From: Sisyra terminalis
Lineage: Eukaryota > Arthropoda > Insecta > Neuroptera > Sisyridae
Direction: 5' to 3'
DNA: 64,000 bases
Assembly: GCA_958496175.1 (NCBI GenBank)
Contig: OY292278.1
Span: 48,732,001-48,796,000 of the forward strand
The translations under genes were made by a program, and so were the position numbers. The notes under the pieces are model-generated. The model was not told the origin of the DNA and ran no database searches. It saw nothing but the letters and a program-made list of their open reading frames with translations. Every line of letters starts with the position of its first letter. Within the stretch, counting starts at the first letter, position 1. Of this stretch, positions 50,211 through 62,000 are shown piece by piece.

Positions 50211-51267
50211 TTAGACTGATTCAAAAAAAATTATAATTTTTCTTTTCTTAATTATATCGAAAATATTGTTGGGAATGACAAAAAAAAAATCCTGTGAAAG
50301 TTTAAGCTCTTAATAATAATATTAAGAGGTGCCGCATCGCAAATTTCGATTTTCCATTTAAATAACATGGGAACAATATTCTCTTGCACTTTGGAATTTT
50401 ATAGCTCCCGTTAGTGACAATATTTCGGAATGACCAAGGTATATTCTTGTAGAAAATTAAACGATCTACAAAAAAGGTCTGAAATAAGTTTTTGATATAA
50501 TTATTCCTTCAAAAGTTATTCGAGGTCAAAGTTGAACTAAAGAGAAATTTTAATGTTTTTTCAATTTTTTGATGTAACCATCAGTGAGAAATGAGAAAAT
50601 TTTATGGGGCATTTTTTTTAGAGCACTTTTTTTTCTATAACTTATCTCTGTACAAGTTTTTGATATTTTTCACAAGTCCTAAGTTATTTAATTAAAATGA
50701 AAATAATAATTTTTATGTAAAAAATATAATAATTCAGAGAATATTATTAATTTAAATTAAAACATTAAAATTACGAATATTTTCTAGTGCAAATAACTTA
50801 GGATCTGTGAAAAATACCAAAAACATTTACAGAATTAAGTTAAAAGAAAAAAAGTGCTCTACAAAAAATTTCCTATAAAATTTTCTCATAAAATTGATGG
50901 TTGCGTCAAAAAAATGAAAAAATATTAAGATTTCTCTTTAGTTCAACTTTGACCTCGAATAACATTTGAAGGATTGAATATAACAAAGACTTGTAAGACC
51001 ACCTTTTTTGTAGATCGTTTTATTTTCTACAAGAATATACCTAGATCATTTCGAAATATTGTCACCAACGTGAGCTATAAAATTCCAAAGTGCAAGAGAA
51101 TATTGTTTCCTTGTTATTTAAATGGAAAATCGAAATTTGCGATGCGGCAACTCTTAATATTAATATTAAGAGCTTAAACTTTCACAGGATTTCTTTTTGT
51201 CATTCCCAACAATAGTTGCGATATAATTAAGAAAAAAAAAATGATTATTTTTTTTTGAATCCTTCTG
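50211..51267. mobile_element. Foldback element family A, copy A5
   Basis: Left tip TTAGACTGATTCAAAAAAAA at 50211. Palindromes at 50307-50328 (one mismatch) and 51151-51172. The right tip is decayed (TTGAATCCTTCTG near 51255-51267). The left flank is GGTATATA, and the right neighbour GAAATATA matches it at 6 of 8 bases, so the duplication is doubtful. Confidence 0.82.
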
Positions 51268-51480
51268 AAATATAATCAAGCTTTACAAAATGATTAAGTT
51301 ATATGCAAAATAAGATTTTTTTTCTACTGGACTGAGGAAAATATATAAAAACTTTAATGCGATAGATCTTCCAATTAAAAATAAAAGCTCAGCTTTGGTG
51401 ATAATTTTCTAGAGGTTTCTACAAACCATTTTTTTTTTGGGGAACTAATAAACAGCGTCGATTTTTTTGATCCACCCTAA
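51268..51480. mobile_element. Foldback family B' right-end fragment
   Basis: Matches 42770-42967 in order (TTTTTTTCTA(C/T)TGGACTGAG, GATCTTCC(A/T)ATTAAAA, the tip TTTTTTGATCCACCCTAAT). It directly follows copy A5. Confidence 0.6.
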
Positions 51481-51641
51481 TGTACACAAAAGTTAATAAA
51501 TTTTGCCCTGAAACATTACTAAGTAATGACAAAACCACCAAAGGCCAGAATGTTTCCAGTAATTTTTTTTAAATATAAAGCACAACTTAATCCCCGTTTT
51601 TTTTGGAACTTCTGTTAAAAAATCATTACATTATATATTGT

Positions 51642-51920
51642 AGATGATAAAATTCAGATCTCAGCTTTTATTTTTTTTAAATAAGAAGACAATTCCGATT
51701 GTTTAAGATCGGTTTTTTTATTTAATATTTTTACTATTCAATTAGCTACGTTTCGTTACGTATCGTAACTTCATCAGGCTTTTTGATTCACAAAAAAAAA
51801 ATAATAAAAAAAATATTTTTTTATTTTTATTTTTGTGAATCAAGAAGCCTGATGAAGTAACGATACGTAACGAAACGTAGTTAATTGAATTAAAATTAAA
51901 ATTGAAAAAAAATTATACAT
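51642..51920. mobile_element. Inverted-repeat element family D, copy D2
   Basis: Starts GATGATAAAATTCAGATCTC. The left arm carries the reversed hammerhead-like block complete (51744-51779). The right arm carries it forward (CTGATGAAG, TAACG/CGTAA-type hairpin, GAAACGTAG) at 51849-51880. The arms meet at a short centre of A- and T-rich sequence. The right arm is truncated before the terminal AAGAAGACAATTC block. Confidence 0.75.
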
Positions 51921-53702
51921 TGTATAAGCTACACATTATACACCCAACAATTCAAAAGGGAACTAACATAAATTCAATTTACTTTTTGCATTCATTCTTT
52001 GTGCAAATGGCCAACAATTGGCTTTAATGATAATTAGCAAACAATGGCGCGTGTTTCTTGCGGTTTTTTTTCTGGTTATTTCCTACTATTCGGAAGTATG
52101 GCGTCGATTACAATTAGTGTGGTTTCAATGTTACACTTTGGACGTAAGCATTGGCCATTTTTTTCGTGCCTAGTTTCAAATTGGAAGGTGTTTGGACTTC
52201 CGACCTTATTTTAACAACTCTTAAAGTGGCGAAAACAAAAAGAATTGCACACGAAGTTTTTGAATTTTGCGGTTTTTTTCCTTATCGTTACGTGTGCTAG
52301 GCTTTTTTGAACCTTAAGATTCTACTTGGGGAAAAAAACGATAATTGTTTCCGTTTCGGTTTTGAGGTTTGTATGTGTGTGTGGGTAAAATGGCACGTGG
52401 AGGTGTTTTTCTTGAAAATATCAAAACTAGAATTAAATTCCAAATTACAGCCCTCGGTTCCGATAAAGAAGCATTCAGGTATCAAAGTTTTTATGTGGAA
52501 AAAGTAAATGAAGAGTTCGCAGAAGTAAAGCCGTTCAAAATGTTTCAATCTTTGTGGAAATTAATTATCCAAAAAATATATTTTCATTTGAAAAATTCTT
52601 TTCGTGAAAAGCTCATGGCGGCGGGCAAAGCTTTAAATTTCATTAGTTACAAATTAAATTGGCGAAATCAAGCATTAAGGAGACAAAACACGCAGTTTAG
52701 GGGTGGCATCAACCCCCAATTTCCCGCTTGGCTCCATCATTTGGTGCACCCACTACCGTCTACCCAATGTACCCAGACGTAATTTGTACGGGGACTATTG
52801 CGAACCCGTGTCGTCCTATAAATTAATATCCGGCCTAAGTGAATTCCACCATCCCTTATCTCGTTCCCATTAACTATTCGAGTGACGTGAGACAAAAGGG
52901 AAAACTAGATCCGTCGAAATCAATTGAACTGGAATTAATTAGAATCGACAACCCAACTGCACCCTCCACCAAAAAAAAAAAAAAATAAAAAAAAAAACCA
53001 GACCACCCCGAACGAATTCCCTTCATCAAAATCATCTCACATTTTATGTGTGTAACGCGTAATTTTCAAATATCATTTTTTTTTACATACTTAAATATTT
53101 ATTTTTCAATTTTTGTTCTTTCAATAAAAATTCTTTTGACCGAATAATTGGCCAATGTATACGTACAAAGGACCACACATCAGGGATTAGACCCCATTTA
53201 CTTGTGTATAAAGCAAAGGATCCATTACCGGATCAATGATCCATACGTAATAACCTCACTAATTGTAAAAATTGTGCGAGATCTGTGTATTCACCAAAAA
53301 ATTGTTAAGGTAATCATCCATGGTTTTCAAAATCCCACTGTAAATATTTACATTTAAAAAAAGGGTTTTTTTTTCGTTCGTTCTCGTCAAGAAAAGAAAA
53401 AGCATATTTCGCTTCTTTTGTGATGGGGATCAAGTAGGCTTAGGTTTCATGGATCTCTAGATCGTATAAATAAACACATTTGTTTACCAAATAAATCGAA
53501 TAAATATGATGGCGCACAGTGCATATCCGCTCTGGCGCGTATGTTACAAATTTTGTATTTTACTTTGTTTTAGTGCTCAATTAAAATGAAATTAATGGCC
53601 GTTTGGTCTTCGTTTTTTTTTTTTTTTTTTGTCAGGGGGAGGAGGAGTTCAAAACACTTTTCTAGTCCGACACGATCGTTAAATGTATAAGGCACAATGT
53701 GC
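51921..53702. other. Intron 2, less AT-rich single-copy stretch, no gene recognised
   Basis: Region 52000-53050 is relatively GC-rich for the window and matches nothing else here. The 137-codon frame at 52369-52782 has no recognisable domain and is overlapped by other open phases. Candidate regulatory sequence by composition only. Confidence 0.4.
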
Positions 53703-53734
53703 CAGTGTTTCCCAAACTATGACAATCAAGTAGC

Positions 53735-54840
53735 AAAATTATATTAATTCATTTGAGTTAAGATTATTGGAGAAATATCGGAGCCACTAGTATGATTTGA
53801 ATTAAAATTCAGACCAAAAAATAAATTTTAAGTTGTGTAATTAATTGTTGCAAAATATTGCCAAAAATAGATGATAATATTCAGATCTCAGCTTTTATTT
53901 TTTTTAAATAAGACGACAATTCAGGTTGTTTAAGATCGGTTTTTTTTATTTAATATTTTTACTATTCAATTAGCTACGTTTCGTTACGTATCGTAACTTC
54001 ATCAGGCTTCTTGATTCACAAAAAATATTATATTTTTGTGAATCACGATACGTAACGAAACGTAGCTAATTAAATAATAAAAATATTAAATAAAAAAAAA
54101 CGATCTTAAACAACCTGAATTGTCTTCTTATTTAAAAAAATTGTAAAAATTTAACAAAAACTGTATTGATTATTGTAACTTCAAAAGAAAAAATTAAAGT
54201 TAAGATCCAATAAAAGAGTCCATTAATTTGTTTGCTGAAATTATTGGTTTCATTGCTACTTATTTCTACTAAGGCTGATTTTGATTAATCGATCGATTAA
54301 TCGATTAATATTTTATGTTGTTGTTTGAACAATTAATCGTTAATCCAAAGTGAATTTAAATTTTGAAAGTTTAATGTGCAATTAAGTATGAATTGGAGTA
54401 GAAAAACGTGTTTTCGTATAAACAATTAATTTTTACAATCAATCGATTAATCATTTTTTTCGTCTAATTAATTCTTAATAATTATATTATTTCATTTGAG
54501 TTAAGATTATTGGGGACATATCAGAGCCACAAGTGTTATTTGAATCAAAATTCAGAGCAAAAATGCATATTTAGTTGTGCAATGCATTGCAATAAATTCT
54601 ACTAAAACTGCAGAAATTATTGTACTTTAATACTTTATGAAGAATTGCAGTATAGTTTCAATATAAGAGTCCATTTACTTATTTGTTGAAACTATTGATT
54701 TGTTGCCACTTACTTCTTTTTAAATTGGTTTCGATTAAGCGAAAAAAGATTTTTTTCTTATAATTTATAATTTTTCAAAATTAATCGATTAATCATTTTT
54801 TTAATGTTATTAGTTCTTAAACAAAAATTTATCAAAATAA
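53735..54840. repeat. Two direct copies of a ~370-bp sequence, the first interrupted by element D3
   Basis: TTCATTTGAGTTAAGATTAT followed by GGAGCCAC/AGAGCCAC at about 53748 and 54491, and later AAGAGTCCATT(A/T)A(T/C)TT.TTTG at about 54215 and 54665. The second copy lacks the D element. An AATCGATTAATC motif is repeated several times at 54285-54460 and 54780. Confidence 0.75.
53867..54142. mobile_element. Inverted-repeat element family D, copy D3
   Basis: Starts GATGATAATATTCAGATCTC and ends TTGTCTTCTTATTTAAAA. The reversed hammerhead-like block (53971-54007) is complete; the forward one lacks CTGATGAAG (54042-54070). The centre is a short inverted repeat around TTCACAAAAA. The second direct-repeat copy at 54481-54600 shows the uninserted form, which helps to fix the borders. 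Confidence 0.8.
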
Positions 54841-54845
54841 TTATT

Positions 54846-55850
54846 CAGATCAGCTTTACTTTCTATATTCCTTGTGCAACAATTTTTTTACTTTTAAGGG
54901 GGAAATGTATTTATTTTCGCTGAGTTTTGACCAAATTTATATACAATAAAAGAAACTAAAACTGATTTTTATCCAGAAAACAATTTTAGTAACTTTTGCT
55001 GCAATACTTTTAATTTCGGGACCAAATTGAAAATTTAAACGCCTTTTTTTTTGAAAATTTAAATTGTCAGGGTATGATTGCTTGTTAGTACACTAAATTT
55101 GGAATAAACTCCTTAAAATATTTGGTCATTTTCGGACAATTGAGAAAATCTTCTGTAATGTAAGCAAATTTTGTCGAAAAGTTATTATAATAATCCTATA
55201 ATTAGGTAAAAATATTAAGTACCAATAACTTTCCGCTATCTATCAAACTTTCTGCAACCTAGGAACTTATTCGTAATGAATTGTACATAATATTTTATTT
55301 CAAGTACTTATCTAATTAGTCGTTAATCAAAAATTTATCAAAATGATTAATCAGATCAGCTTTACTTTCTATATTCCTTGTGCAACAATTGATATTTTTT
55401 TAAGGGGGAAATGCATTACTTTTCGCTGAGTTTTGAGCAAATTTTATATAATAAAATAAATTAAAACAACTGATATTTTACCCAGAAAATAATAATTTTA
55501 GTAACTTTTGCTGCAATACTTTTAATTTTGGGCCAAATTAAAATTTTAAACTCCTTTTTTTTTGAAAATTCAAATTGTCAGGGGATGATTGCTTATTTGT
55601 ACACTAAATTTGGAATAAACTCCCTAAAATATTTGGTCATTTTCGGAAAATTGGGAAAACCTTCTGTAATGTAAGCGAATTTCGTCGAAAAGTTAATATA
55701 ATAATCCAATAAAAAGGTAAAAATATTAGGTACCAATAACTTTCCGCTATCTATCAAACTTTCAACAATCAAGGAATTTATTTTATTAATTAATTAATTT
55801 TATTGTTAATGAATAGTATATAATATTTTATTCAAAGTACTGTCCATCTT
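54846..55850. repeat. Tandem duplication, ~506-bp unit, two copies
   Basis: CAGATCAGCTTTACTTTCTA begins at 54846 and again at 55352. Other markers in the same order are TTCCTTGTGCAACAATT, TTTTCGCTGAGTTTTGA, TTGCTGCAATACTTTTAATT, TAAATTTGGAATAAACTCC and ACTTTCCGCTATCTATCAA (55219 and 55739). Confidence 0.9.
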
Positions 55851-56650
55851 TAGCCACTACTTTTCCCTATATTTCTGGCAGCATTTGTATATCATATCGG
55901 AAAAACTTTTCATTTTTAGAGGCTATCCAAAGAAATCCATCTAAGTTTTCGTCTTTTCATATGATGCAAAGCACTGCTCAGATTATTCTTATGCCATTGA
56001 CCCGAACAAATAGTAATCCGAAAGGGCATTATCTGGGGAATACAGCAAACAGTATGGGATTTCTCAACAAAATGTTTCCAGATAAGATTTGATTTATAAC
56101 TTAATAATGAGTCTTATGATAGAGGAAAATAATTTCGTCCTTTTTGGAGTAGTAAGGGGAACGTTTTTCCCGGAGTGTTCTTTTCAATCTTATTGATAGT
56201 ATTCGGTAGAAAGTTCCAATTGATAGTTTACTTAAGTTTAAGCAACTTTTAGTAAATGAGTTTTTTTCAAGAATATTCAATTTTGAAGCATTGCCAGGTG
56301 ATTTTCTTGATTTTCTCCTCTTTAAATTATCATAGTAGAATAATTTTTCATTTCTTATTATTACACGATGCAAAATATCTTTCCTTTGATGCCTGGTAAG
56401 CTGCATTTTCCTCATACCATCGTTTAATGTCTCTTGACTGTAATTCAAATGGAATCTTGATCCAATGATTTTAAGCGACTAAAAATTCGTTTTAAACCCT
56501 TTGTTATACATTAACAAGCTATTTACATTTGGAATAAATATTCCTCTTAGAAATGGTTGCAATTTCTTGTTTTAGTGCACTTTCGGCCTTCCACTGCATT
56601 TTTTTATCTCCCATGTCAAATGCACCATTTTTTAAACTACTCATTACAAC
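55840..56650 (-). pseudogene. Decayed mariner (Tc1/mariner) transposase
   Basis: Minus-strand reading: ETLNDGMRKMQLTRHQRKDI, LHRVIIRNEKLFYYDNLKRR and KSRKSPGNASKLN (56290-56450). This corresponds to the mariner block 'LHR.VTGDEKW.YYDNPKRRKSW' with the first catalytic Asp (GDEKW) changed, read here as RNEKL. Next YRILSIRLKRTLREKRSPYY, then after frameshifts PYC.LYSPDNALSDYYLF (about 56000-56075), the decayed 'HPPYSPDLAPSDYHLF' block with the second Asp region. A final 'SYE..K.W.D' stretch lies near 55925-55970. Terminal repeats were not found. It is long dead and not mobile. Confidence 0.85.
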
Positions 56651-56833
56651 TATTCTAATCAATCTTATTTATTATTATTTCAAATGGTAAAAATGGAAAG
56701 TTAAAAAGGGAAAATTAGTGGCAACTTTACATTAGTCGGAAAATTTGGTCCAACCAGTTTGAAGTTAGCAAATTAGTGCAATAAGTTTTGATATGAAATT
56801 ACTAGAATATGTTGTAAAGTTTGGGAAGCTCTG

Positions 56834-57939
56834 CTTTATCGAATAAGATGAATAGAATGAAAGGTTTTTGAAAATAAGACAGCGACAAATTGGTTCATTA
56901 ACGATAAAGTAAGATGGAACTTACAAAAAAAAAGTTTGATCGAGAAGTTGAGTTTATAGTTTTATGGCTTTTGTCAGAGATATAAAATTCAATTTTAATG
57001 GAAAATTAAACAGAATAATTTTCTGTTTATTTTCCGGTGAAAATTTTCTTTCAAATAAATGCGATCGGAATAGATATATTTGGTTATTGAATGGGACACG
57101 GGAATATATCGACAGTGGAAGATACATTGTACGATATGTGCATATCGTAGTATATGTGTGGAGTGTAGACAGACAAAACGGAGGCCATTAAACTATTATT
57201 GCTGGCGTTGTTATTATGATTGGTTTTCTTATAATAAACATTTTCATATATAAATTTTTTGCTTTGAAATGTCTCGCGTTTGTTCTTGCCTACACAACAG
57301 CCTTCGGTGGCCATTATTTTTTCACTTTTTATTACATTTGTAATCCATACAACAAAGTTTTTTAAGGTCCTTAAAGTCGTATTTATGTATATACGGTCGC
57401 TTCTGTTTGCCCTATGTCTCTTTGTCTCAAAACCGACACCAGAGATAATAAATTTCGTGACTTGGAATGGTAGCGATAATTTTAAAAAAAAATTTTTTAT
57501 TTGCTTGAAAAATTTTGGTATCATATAAAGAAACATTTTGGAGGAAATCTTTGTATAGCAAATTTTAACAGTACCATAATTAGCTGGCAAAATAGAAGTC
57601 CATAACTTTTATGCCGATTTAATGGCTTAATTTTACATAGTATTGGCATAGTATAGTATTGGTATTCTTTTGTATTGAAATTTGTGGGTCATTTTTACCA
57701 AACATTGTTTCCATATCGATGAAAGACTATTTATTTTTTTTTGGAAATCAGTTTTGTAAGATCAAGAACGTTTACCATGGGCAAAACAAATGACAGTCGC
57801 GAGGTGCCAAGTCCAAACTGTAAAATAAACAAATCTATCCACCAAACTCCGGGAAATTTTGCCCAAAGTACTAAAGCCCTGACATGGAAAATCGGTGATT
57901 ATCCAGGTGGAATATTATTATTACATCTATTTTACTGAC
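56834..57939. other. Intron 2, no gene recognised
   Basis: Contains the 168-codon minus frame 57084-57590, which shows no domain and lacks features of coding sequence; several overlapping + frames cover the same stretch. Confidence 0.4.
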
Positions 57940-57944
57940 CAGTT

Positions 57945-58182
57945 TGGGTCTTTTTTTGGTCAACTTTTCTTTACAAGTGGTCCAATTTTGGTCCAAAAGA
58001 GGTCAGAAACAAAATGTTTACTATTGGCAAGCCGAAATGCATCTTTGGCAATGAAATTACCGGAACCAAATAGTCAAATTAATACATTAAACCCTTATTT
58101 TTTTCCATAATATTACCAATTTTGGTCCAAAAGAGATCAGAACCAAAATTTTTACTATTCGAAAATAATGAATCATGTACAC
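57945..58182. repeat. Direct repeat to the left of element B3
   Basis: AAGCCG(A/G)AATGCAT.TTTG and GAAATTACCGGAA(C/T)(C/T)AAATAGTCAAA, then ATTAAACCCT(T/C)AT.TTTTTT(C)CATAATATTA, recur at 58030-58112 and at 59216-59302. TTTTGGTCCAAAAGAG is itself repeated within the left copy (57986 and 58120). Confidence 0.75.
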
Positions 58183-59065
58183 TAGACTGGGCCAAAAAAA
58201 TCGATTTTTTTTTTATTTTGTAAAGTATATCGAAAATATTGCTTAAGGAGACAAAAAAAATATCGGGAAGGTTTGAGCCCTTAATATTAATATTAAGAGG
58301 TCTATCATCTTTCGATTTTTTATTTTTACTTTTTTCTTTCATTTCTGCGTCAATGCTGTCAAACTATCAAGGTAAAAAAAATTATCTGCACATATATTTA
58401 TAGAAAATTAAATTCCCTACAAAAAACATTTCTTTGAAAATTTTTGCCAGACACGCCGTTTTCGAATAGTAGAATAAGCTTTAAACATTGATATAATTTT
58501 TAGATTTATCTTCTTTATTTTGGAATTTTGTAACTAATGAACAAATAAATATACACAAATGAACAACTTGAAGGAAATTTAATGTTCTACAAAAAAAAAA
58601 AATCTCTTAACGTTATTTAATAAAATCACTCTTTCAAAATTGGTTAAACAACGAAAAAAAAAACAATAATTTAATTTTTCCTTCATTTAATTTTAATTGT
58701 GAATAACTTTTGAAAAAGTGATTTTATGTAAAAATATAAAGATACCTTTTTTGTAGAGCATTAAATTCCCTTTAAGAATCTACATTGTTTCTTTCTTTAT
58801 ATTTATTTGTTCGTTAGTTACAAAATTCCGAAATAAAGAAGATAAATCTAAAAATGATATCAATGTTTAAAGCTTGATCATTCGGAAACGGTTTGTCTGG
58901 CAAAAATTTTCAAAGAGACTTTTTTTGTAAGGAATTTAATTTTCTATAAATATGTGTGCAGATTTTTTTACCTTGAAAGTTTGGCAGCATTGACGCAAAA
59001 ATGAAAGCACAAATAAAAAAGCGAAATTAAAGACGATAGACCTCTTAATATTAATATTAAGAGCT
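58183..59065. mobile_element. Foldback element family B, copy B3 (right tip lost)
   Basis: Left tip TAGACTGGGCCAAAAAAATC at 58183. Palindromes at 58278-58299 and 59042-59063. Arms of about 430 bp share the B1/B2 sequence (ACGCCGTTT.CGAATA and its inverse, TTATCTTCTTTATTTTGGAA). Breaks off right after the second palindrome. Confidence 0.85.
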
Positions 59066-62000
59066 TTTAAATACCAAACATTTTTTTGAAGTTGGAACTA
59101 TGGAAGTAACTAAAATTGTTAATGGTAAATTTTCTATTCTTCGGCAACATTACACCAGCATTTATATCAACTTATTTCAAGCTTTGATCGATATTTTCAA
59201 CAATTGGTCCTCCAAGCCGGAATGCATTTTTGACACTGAAATTACCGGAATTAAATAGTCAAAGTACTACATTAAACCCTCATATTTTTTTCATAATATT
59301 ACTTGGGAAATTTTCATTTTTAACCCAATTGAAAAATATATGATAATGTAATGATTTTTTTTCTTTGATCATCCCCATTTTTTTACGGAGTTTTCCTCAC
59401 AAATAAATCAATTAATCACTACAATGATGGGAAGAAATTAAAAGCACTTTTTTTCTTCTTTCTAGCGAATATAAATACAACCCTATGTAAAGAGTAATAA
59501 ATAAACTTTTCGGTAAATCAATTATATACTTTTGTCCTAACCAAATATTTTTCCGTATGGCTAAAACAGGAAAACAAACTACTTTAAAGCAACAGAAAAA
59601 AATTGCACATATCTTTTTATAGATAATTTAATCCTCTTCAAAAAAGATATCTTATAATTTTTTGATATATTCACTTATTCAAATGTTATCCAAACTTTAG
59701 TGCCGACATGTAAAAAAATCCATCAAAGAGTTATAAAAATTTCCATCCACTTTCCTCTGTTAATGTTTTTTTGATAAACGGCCGTTTAAACGGCCACTTT
59801 ATCATCCCCAAAAAACGAGAGCAGTGTACACATCTTTTTTTTTCATTCTACATATTTTTCAGCCGAAGGGTGAATTTGTCACACGTGTGAGGGATGAAAA
59901 ATTTTATAAGATTTATACTCTTTGAAAAATTATGACTCTCGACGTCACGTAACAAAGTAACAAAATTCTTTCCAACAATATTTGAAAAGATTTATGACCA
60001 AATTCACGCCGCATAGAGGTATACTATATATCGGTCGCTATTCACGGGAATTTTAATTATTTCTTTTATTCAACTCCAAACGTGTGAAACAACTATTTAA
60101 GTGACCATTAAAAAATTAGTAATCTTGCGTTTTTTTTTCGTGGCAAATTTCGGTGCATCTAAAATTTGAGAGATTTAATGCAGTGTTTTTATGATCGTTT
60201 ATCTGTTTTATGGGTTATTCAAATGCTTAAAATTCTATTAAAAGCGACAGTTGAAATTTATGGACGTCGATAATGCAAGTTTACTAATTTTTTCTTGCTT
60301 TTTTTGTTTAGGGGAGGATTGGGTTTCGTTTGTTTCTATGTTGGCATTACATTGATAATTACCGACGGATTGGATTACTTGCAAGAAAAATGAGTGTCTG
60401 CGACACGCTCACTTGATATTTTCGTTTGAAAGGCTTTAAATTAGGGGTAGTTTTTCACCCTAGTTCATCCAAAAAAGTAAGGCGTAACATCGACCAGTGG
60501 TCAACTTGGAAAATTAGATAGATTGAACATGGGACATGAATTTTCTGTCTGTTGTAAAATGAAAAAAGAAAGTTTCATCCCCCGGTTTCAACCCCCATTT
60601 GTGAGCAAGGTTATTGCGTCAATTGTTCAAATATAATTCGTTACATTCGGGGTAATTGTGTTTTGATTTGAACGCGTTGAATTGTATCGGCCGGGTATTG
60701 GGAAAATGGGCGCGCCATCTAGACGGGGGGTTAATAAAACATCAATAGTAAGGGTCGCGTGAAGGGATGGATGGAAATGGAATTATTCAAGTCGAATTGT
60801 AGCGAAACAATGCGAGAATTTTTATTTGACAATGTAAACATTGAGCTGTTGACGAGGGAATTTAAAAATTTTAAATAATCTCCAAATGGGACCCCCCTCC
60901 GCTTGATTTTTTTTTTTTTGGACAAAGGGGTTGTAATAAAGTTTCACAACTGTTACATATTGTCAATGGAAGTTTGAAATTTTTTTTGGCGTTGTGAAAT
61001 TAGGTTTTTAGGTGAATGGTTCCAGAAAATTGATTTAGTTGGACTTTTTCGAAGAATATGGGACACAGATTTGGGTTTATGGGGCACAGTTGTAAATTTT
61101 ATGGTGCGGCAATTTAAACATTCTCTAAATGAGTGGTTGACAAAAATTTTAAGGGAATGGTTTTTCGAAAAAATATGTGTAAATCGTTTTGGAAATTTAC
61201 TTAGAAATTTGGTGATGACATCTGTTTCTTTTATGATTTATTAGTATTGAAAAAGGCGAATTAAATCAATAAAAAAGGGGTTGAAAATACAGAAATGTTT
61301 AGAAATCGATTGTATTTGTATGAAGAAAACATCCCTCTCTAATAAAAAGCTGCAAATATTCAATCATTGCAAATATCATTCAAAGAATTTGTTAATTTCT
61401 AATACTTGAAAGAAATATCTCTTTTTTAATATTTTTTGACGAAATAAAACTCAAATTCTCTCTATAAAAGTGCAACCACGCGGGGACTGAATCAAGGAAA
61501 AAATCACCAATGGTAATTTAAAGAAAATATGACAAAGGGAATTTGAAAGTAAATTTCTTCAACTCATAGATTAAATGACACAATTGTTGCAGCCCTCATT
61601 CGATACAATTTATCTTTAAAATTTTTTTTTGCTTTGGGATTTGGCAAAAAAATCGTAAACCGACATGTTTGAGGTTTTCGCTTGTCAGAACACATTACCA
61701 GAGATAAGATTTGGAACGAGAAGTCGTTGCAGAAATTAATATTGCGACCCAACGACCAATGTGTTATTTTTTTTTTTTTTTATTCGCCTCTTGCCCCACG
61801 TGATGCCTCTCGATCCTCGTCGATGGCACCACGGGGACCCCACCATCCTCTTTCGCCGGCCAAGGAAGCTCAACTCCCTATTCATTTGCGGTCAGTTTCC
61901 TGGCAAAAATGAAACGTCTTTGGAAAGTTATTATGACTCGAAACAAAACCGCAAAACATATTTCCTTCTGTTGAAAAATTGAAAAGAAAAAAAAAACATG

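Noticed and set aside
52369..52782. 137-codon open frame on the plus strand
   Set aside because: No recognisable domain, two other phases also open over part of it, no convincing splice context; treated as single-copy intron.
53703..56833. Single 3.1-kb hAT element bracketed by CAGTG...CTCTG ends
   Set aside because: The 8-bp flanks do not match, so it is reported only as a possibility and not annotated as one element.
57084..57590. 168-codon open frame on the minus strand
   Set aside because: No domain or family motif, AT-rich composition rich in Lys/Asn/Ile as expected of non-coding DNA, and overlapping open frames on the other strand.
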